NCBI GenBank assembly: GCA_029863625.1
Contig: JAOTUY010000010.1
Location: forward strand, 1 to 64,000
Source of the DNA: Acidimicrobiia bacterium
GTDB lineage: Bacteria; Actinomycetota; Acidimicrobiia; Spongiisociales; UBA4744
Length of the DNA stretch: 64,000 nucleotides
Reading direction: 5' to 3'
Shown here: piece by piece, positions 60,217 to 64,000 of the stretch
Layout of the letters: each line of letters begins with the position of its first letter
How positions within the stretch are numbered: the first letter of the stretch is position 1
Notes under the pieces: model-generated
What the model saw: only the letters and a program-made list of their open reading frames with translations
The model's database searches: none
Told to the model about the DNA's origin: nothing
Translations under genes and position numbers: made by a program

Positions 60217-60825
60217 ATGATACGGACCGCCGACCTCGACGATCCCCCTTCACCAAACGGCCGAGACGTTTTGACCCCACCCAGCCGTGCCGACTGGCGT
60301 GGTTGGCTAGCCTCGAACCCCGACCGGCGACAGGGTCTGTGGATTGTGTATCGCAAGAAGTCGAGCAGCCTCGATGGCCCGACCTACGACGACCTGGTCG
60401 AAGAAGCACTGTGCTTCGGGTGGATCGACAGTCAATCCCGGCGGGTCGACGGCGACCGCATGATGCAGTGGTTCTCCCCCCGTCGAAAGGGCGGGTTGTG
60501 GTCGGCACTCAACAAGGACCGAATCGCGCGGTTGATGCGTGAAGGGCTCATGACCGAGGTCGGTCGGGCGACCATCGATGAGGCCAAGGCCGACGGTTCG
60601 TGGTCCCAGACCGACGAGGTCGATGCCCTCATCGTCCCCGCCGATCTGCAAGCCGCACTTGATGCCGCTCCCGAGGCGGAAGCCGCGTATCAGGCCATGA
60701 TCGACTCGGCCAAGAAGCAGTACCTGTGGTGGATTCACACCGCCAAGCGGCCGACTACCCGCGCCAACCGAATCGAGGAAGCCATCCGCAAGCTCGCTTC
60801 GGGGGAGACCCTGGGCTCAACCTAG
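60217..60825 (+). CDS. YdeI/OmpD-associated family protein
   Basis: The 202-aa protein contains the YdeI pattern: DWRGWLASNPDRRQGLWIVYRKK, LVEEALCFGWIDSQSRRVD, MQWFSPRRKGGLWSALNKDRI, and a C-terminal basic helix with the AKRPTTRANRIEEAIRKLASG segment. The family is a small cytoplasmic protein often linked to stress or antibiotic-peptide resistance, with no defined reaction. ATG at 60217 is preceded by AAGGTGG; the longer frame to 60073 overlaps the DUF6629 3' region and is not supported. Confidence 0.85.
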   Translation: MIRTADLDDPPSPNGRDVLTPPSRADWRGWLASNPDRRQGLWIVYRKKSSSLDGPTYDDLVEEALCFGWIDSQSRRVDGDRMMQWFSPRRKGGLWSALNKDRIARLMREGLMTEVGRATIDEAKADGSWSQTDEVDALIVPADLQAALDAAPEAEAAYQAMIDSAKKQYLWWIHTAKRPTTRANRIEEAIRKLASGETLGST

Positions 60826-61027
60826 ACACCGTGCAGCACTCAGCCTTGACGGCGATGCTGATCCTCTTGCGGGGAACGGCAACGCATGGAGATCCAGTTT
60901 CGCCTGGAATCCCCACCCTCTCCGCCGGCCCGACGGTTCGTTCCATCGATGCATAGGGACACCCACCCATCGGGGGGCGAACCGTTTCGCGATCGGTGGT
61001 ATGTCCCGGCTCGTCGTACCGGGCCGG

Positions 61028-61033
61028 TACCAT
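61028..61033 (+). promoter_or_regulatory. TACCAT -10 box of sbcDC
   Basis: TACCAT ends 7 bases before the GTG start of sbcD, implying a leaderless transcript. No convincing -35 box is visible. Confidence 0.4.
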
Positions 61034-61040
61034 CGCCGTC

Positions 61041-62183
61041 GTGAAGATCCTCCACACCTCCGACTGGCATGTCGGACGCACGATTCGAGGTCGGAGTCGG
61101 GCCGAGGAGCATCGGGCCGTTCTGGCGGAGATCACCGGTATCGCCGGAAATGAGGGCGTTGACCTGATTCTGGTGGCGGGCGACCTGTTTGATGTGGTCG
61201 CTCCTTCCCCGGAATCCGAACAGATCGTGTTCCGCGCCTTGCTCGACCTGGCCGACATTGCCCCGGTAGTCGCTGTAGCAGGTAACCATGATCATCCCCG
61301 CCGGTTGGAAGCCGTTGCCCCATTGCTCGAGTTGGGCAGAGTCACGGTGGGATCGACCCTCAGACGGCCCGAAGATGGAGGCGTCATCACCGTCGATACC
61401 GAGTCCGGCGAGACGGGTCGCATCGCCCTCGTTCCGTTCGTCGGGCAACGGGCCATCGTCTCGGCCACCGACCTCATGGCGCTCGACCCGGACCAGCACG
61501 GGGGCAAGTACGCCGGCCGGCTGGCCGGGGTGATCGACAAACTGACCGAAGGCCTTTCCCTCGACCAGGTCAACCTGGTCGTTGCTCACTTGATGGTGGC
61601 AGGAGGCACCCTGGGCGGCGGAGAGCGCTCGGCGCACACCATTTTCGACTACGCGGTCTCTTCCCAGGCCTTCGACGGTTCGCTTTCCTACGTCGCCTTG
61701 GGTCACCTCCACCGACCTCAGAAGGTCCCTGCGGCCGGACCGGTCTGGTACTCGGGATCGCCGCTGCAGATGGATTTCGGCGAGACCGAAGACCGTAAAG
61801 CGGTCCTGCTAATCGAAGCCGAACCTGGCGTTCCGGCCCGCGTCAGGGAAGTGCCACTATCGGCCGGCCGCCGCCTGCTTCGCCTGCGCGGAACTCTGGA
61901 ACAGATTGCCGCGCTGCAAGACGAGGTCGGCGACGCCTACCTGCGGATCGAATTGGAGGAGACCGCCCGGGTCGGCCTGGCCGACGAAGTCAGACGGCTC
62001 TTCCCGGACGCGGTTGATGTGGCTATTGCCGCGCCGGAAAAGGGCGGGGAAACCGCCCCTCCGGTCAGATTGGGCCGCCCTCCCCACGAGCTGTTCACCG
62101 AGTACCTCACCCAGAAGAATGCGCTCGACGAACGGTTGGTGGCGCTCTTCGACGAACTACTGGCGGAGTCGCATGAGACCTAG
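61041..62183 (+). CDS. sbcD: SbcD, nuclease subunit of SbcCD
   Basis: The 380-aa metallophosphatase has all five metal motifs in order: TSDWHVGR, LVAGDLFD, VAGNHDHPRR, VAHLMVAG and ALGHLHRPQ, followed by GSPLQMDFGE and a C-terminal capping domain. SbcD is the Mre11-type nuclease that works with the SMC-like SbcC in DNA hairpin and break processing. GTG at 61041 starts the conserved VKILHTSDWH core. Its last codons overlap the sbcC start by 11 bases. Confidence 0.93.
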   Translation: MKILHTSDWHVGRTIRGRSRAEEHRAVLAEITGIAGNEGVDLILVAGDLFDVVAPSPESEQIVFRALLDLADIAPVVAVAGNHDHPRRLEAVAPLLELGRVTVGSTLRRPEDGGVITVDTESGETGRIALVPFVGQRAIVSATDLMALDPDQHGGKYAGRLAGVIDKLTEGLSLDQVNLVVAHLMVAGGTLGGGERSAHTIFDYAVSSQAFDGSLSYVALGHLHRPQKVPAAGPVWYSGSPLQMDFGETEDRKAVLLIEAEPGVPARVREVPLSAGRRLLRLRGTLEQIAALQDEVGDAYLRIELEETARVGLADEVRRLFPDAVDVAIAAPEKGGETAPPVRLGRPPHELFTEYLTQKNALDERLVALFDELLAESHET

Positions 62184-64000
62184 GCAGCTGGAGCTCTCCG
62201 GGTTCACTGCCTTTCGTGATCCGGTGACGGTCGATTTCAGGGGAGCCGATCTGTTTGCCCTGACCGGACCGACCGGCTCCGGCAAGAGCTCAATCATCGA
62301 CGCCATCGTTTTTTCACTCTATGGGTCGGTGCCGCGAATCGGCCAGCGCGATGTGGCACCGATCGTGTCGCTCGGCAAATTGGAGGCGCGGGTTCGATTT
62401 GAGTTCTCCCTGGACGGGACCGACTACACGGTTGTCCGGGTGGTGCGGAGGACCAAGACCGGCGCCTCCACCGCCGAAGCTCGCCTGGAGCGGGATGGCG
62501 AGGTGCTGGCCGGGACCGCCGACGAGGTCACCGAGACTATCGGGCGACTTCTGGGGCTGGACTTCGACCATTTCACGAAATCGGTGGTGCTGCCGCAGGG
62601 ACAATTCGCGGCCTTTCTGCACGACCGCCCTGCCGACCGGCAGAAGCTCTTGCGAGAGCTGCTCGATCTGGGTGTGTACGAACGCATGCGGGATCTGGCC
62701 AAACAGCGGAAGACAGCCGCCGATACGAAGGTGCAGATCCTGCAAACCCAGCTCGATGAGCTGGCCTATGCAACATCCGAGACAACGAATCTGGCCGAGA
62801 AGAGATTGCTCCGCCTCCAGGCCCTGGGAAAAAGGATCGAGGAAGCCGAACCGAAACTCCAGGCGCTCCGGGATCGGATTGGATTGGTATCCGAAACCAC
62901 CACCCGGGCTCGTGCCTCGATCGGTCAACTAAATAGTGTCAGGGTCCCCGAAGGCATGCAGGCCCTGGCCACCCGGTTGACCGAGGCTCGATGGACAACC
63001 GAGAAGGCGAACGACGAGGCGACTGCGGCGAGGGAGAAGTTGAAGAAGGTCGAGGCAACCCGGCAAACTCTCCCGGCTGCAGCAGAGATCGAACGCATTG
63101 TCGGCTTGCACCGTGCCCTGGCCACCGACCAAATCACCAGCGGGGGCCTGACGAAAGCTCTGGACAAGACGTCCAAGGATGCGAGAGCAGCCGCTGATGG
63201 GCTCAAAGCGGCGGAGGCCGCCGTGCTGGCCGCCCGCCGCGACCTGGAGTCTGCGAGTCGCAGTCATGCGGCCCACGCCCTGGCTGCCACGCTGGTGGCC
63301 GGCGAACCCTGTCCGGTCTGCCGCACGACAGTTGAGCAGCTCCCGCATAGTGAGTCACCGCCGGCGTTGGCCGCGGCCGAGGCTGCCCGTGACGCGGCGT
63401 TGGCCGTGGAGAATGCGGCCCGGCAACGGGATGGGGTCACCGGCAAACGGTTGGCGACCGAAGAGGCCCGTTTGGCTGATACCACTACCAGGATCGAGGG
63501 GTTCGAGAAAGATCTTGCCGACGCTCCTGACCTCGACGAGGCGCTGGAGACCATGGGAGAAATCACGGCCGTCGAAGCCAACCTGAAAGAAGCTCGAGCG
63601 GAGGCTGATCGGGCCGCGCGAGCCGTCGACAGCGCTCGCAAGAAGGCGGATGCCATCGAAACCGAAACGACGGCCGCCCGACGGCGATTCGACCAAACCC
63701 GCGACCAGGTGGCGTCGCTGGAGCCTCCGGCTCCAGAGCGGACAGATCTAGCCGCCGATTGGAACCAGCTGCGCGTCTGGGCTGTCGGGATGATCGCTCG
63801 ATTGACCGACGAGTCCGCTGCCTCCGAGCAGCTCATCGAGGATCTTCAGCGCCAACAGAGCGATCAGGAGGGTGTTCTCAACGATCTCGTCGAACAGGAA
63901 GGTCTCGACATTGGCGGTCGGCCGATCAGGGATGTCGTCGTGGCAGCCGTGGCCGCGGCAACTCATGAACTGGCCGGCCTCCGCCAGGCGGGCCTGCGCG
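62173..64000 (+). CDS. sbcC: SbcC, SMC-like ATPase subunit of SbcCD (3' end beyond window)
   Basis: The reading frame from ATG 62173 stays open to the window edge (609 codons). Residues 31-40 hold the Walker A (TGPTGSGKSS), followed by IDAIVFSLYG and the Rad50-type FTKSVVLPQGQFAAFL (Q-loop region). A long coiled coil follows from about residue 165, interrupted by the zinc hook GEPCPVC (Cys380, Cys383). The first part of the return coil is visible; the C-terminal Walker B half is missing because the window ends. Confidence 0.93.
   Translation, partial: MRPRQLELSGFTAFRDPVTVDFRGADLFALTGPTGSGKSSIIDAIVFSLYGSVPRIGQRDVAPIVSLGKLEARVRFEFSLDGTDYTVVRVVRRTKTGASTAEARLERDGEVLAGTADEVTETIGRLLGLDFDHFTKSVVLPQGQFAAFLHDRPADRQKLLRELLDLGVYERMRDLAKQRKTAADTKVQILQTQLDELAYATSETTNLAEKRLLRLQALGKRIEEAEPKLQALRDRIGLVSETTTRARASIGQLNSVRVPEGMQALATRLTEARWTTEKANDEATAAREKLKKVEATRQTLPAAAEIERIVGLHRALATDQITSGGLTKALDKTSKDARAAADGLKAAEAAVLAARRDLESASRSHAAHALAATLVAGEPCPVCRTTVEQLPHSESPPALAAAEAARDAALAVENAARQRDGVTGKRLATEEARLADTTTRIEGFEKDLADAPDLDEALETMGEITAVEANLKEARAEADRAARAVDSARKKADAIETETTAARRRFDQTRDQVASLEPPAPERTDLAADWNQLRVWAVGMIARLTDESAASEQLIEDLQRQQSDQEGVLNDLVEQEGLDIGGRPIRDVVVAAVAAATHELAGLRQAGLR

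Overview
This 64 kb window looks like chromosomal DNA of a high-GC actinobacterium, probably an uncultured member of the Acidimicrobiia side of the phylum (inference). The signs are GTG starts and 4-base stop/start overlaps, a cofactor F420 gene (cofC) next to an F420-type luciferase-like oxidoreductase, a DUF222/HNH '13E12' protein, a DUF6629 membrane protein, Thr-rich secreted or lipoprotein stalks, and several genes with a -10-like TANNNT box only 6-7 bases before the start codon (leaderless). I see no rRNA, tRNA, CRISPR array or insertion sequence.

Layout. 0-7 kb: small membrane proteins, a lipoprotein, a methyltransferase, a GtrA protein, a decayed quinone-oxidoreductase gene, a CopG-type antitoxin beside a truncated Doc-like toxin, and an FAD amine-oxidase-like protein. 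7.2-11.8 kb: the clearest pathway, an oleA-oleBC-oleD operon for head-to-head long-chain olefin synthesis, with OleB and OleC fused. 12-18.7 kb: stress membrane protein, SDR with an altered active site, orphan sugar-type ABC ATPase, glycerate kinase, PIG-L deacetylase, cofC, DUF427, LLM oxidoreductase. 18.7-21 kb: a split LigD (ligase and primase/polymerase genes facing each other), suggesting NHEJ repair. 21-28.4 kb: pyruvate kinase, Nfu-N-like protein, VanW protein, Cas4/RecB-like Fe-S nuclease, Thr-rich secreted protein and a two-component system with a likely autoregulatory site. 28.4-34 kb: a nuclease-like coiled protein divergent from two overlapping dynamin-like membrane GTPases, followed by an MscS channel. 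34-38.8 kb: an IF2B-like protein, an unusual lipid-kinase/acyl-CoA-synthetase fusion and a degenerate ADP-ribosylglycohydrolase-like protein. 38.9-54.6 kb: two UMF1-type transporters, central amino-acid metabolism (serC, pruA, two PLP enzymes), ppa, a secreted nuclease, a hydrolase, a CoA-disulfide-reductase-like flavoprotein and LapA. 54.7-64 kb: a PQQ-type sugar dehydrogenase lipoprotein, a HerA-like ATPase, DUF222/HNH, DUF6629, YdeI and sbcD-sbcC (sbcC runs off the end).

The most unusual non-coding signal is a family of heptanucleotide tandem repeats that fill intergenic spacers at nine places. Each place has its own 7-base core, and at several the arrays occur as two inverted arms around a 25-120 base centre, so the spacer could fold into a long hairpin. 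They sit mainly at gene ends, often between convergent genes, and sometimes run into the stop codon.
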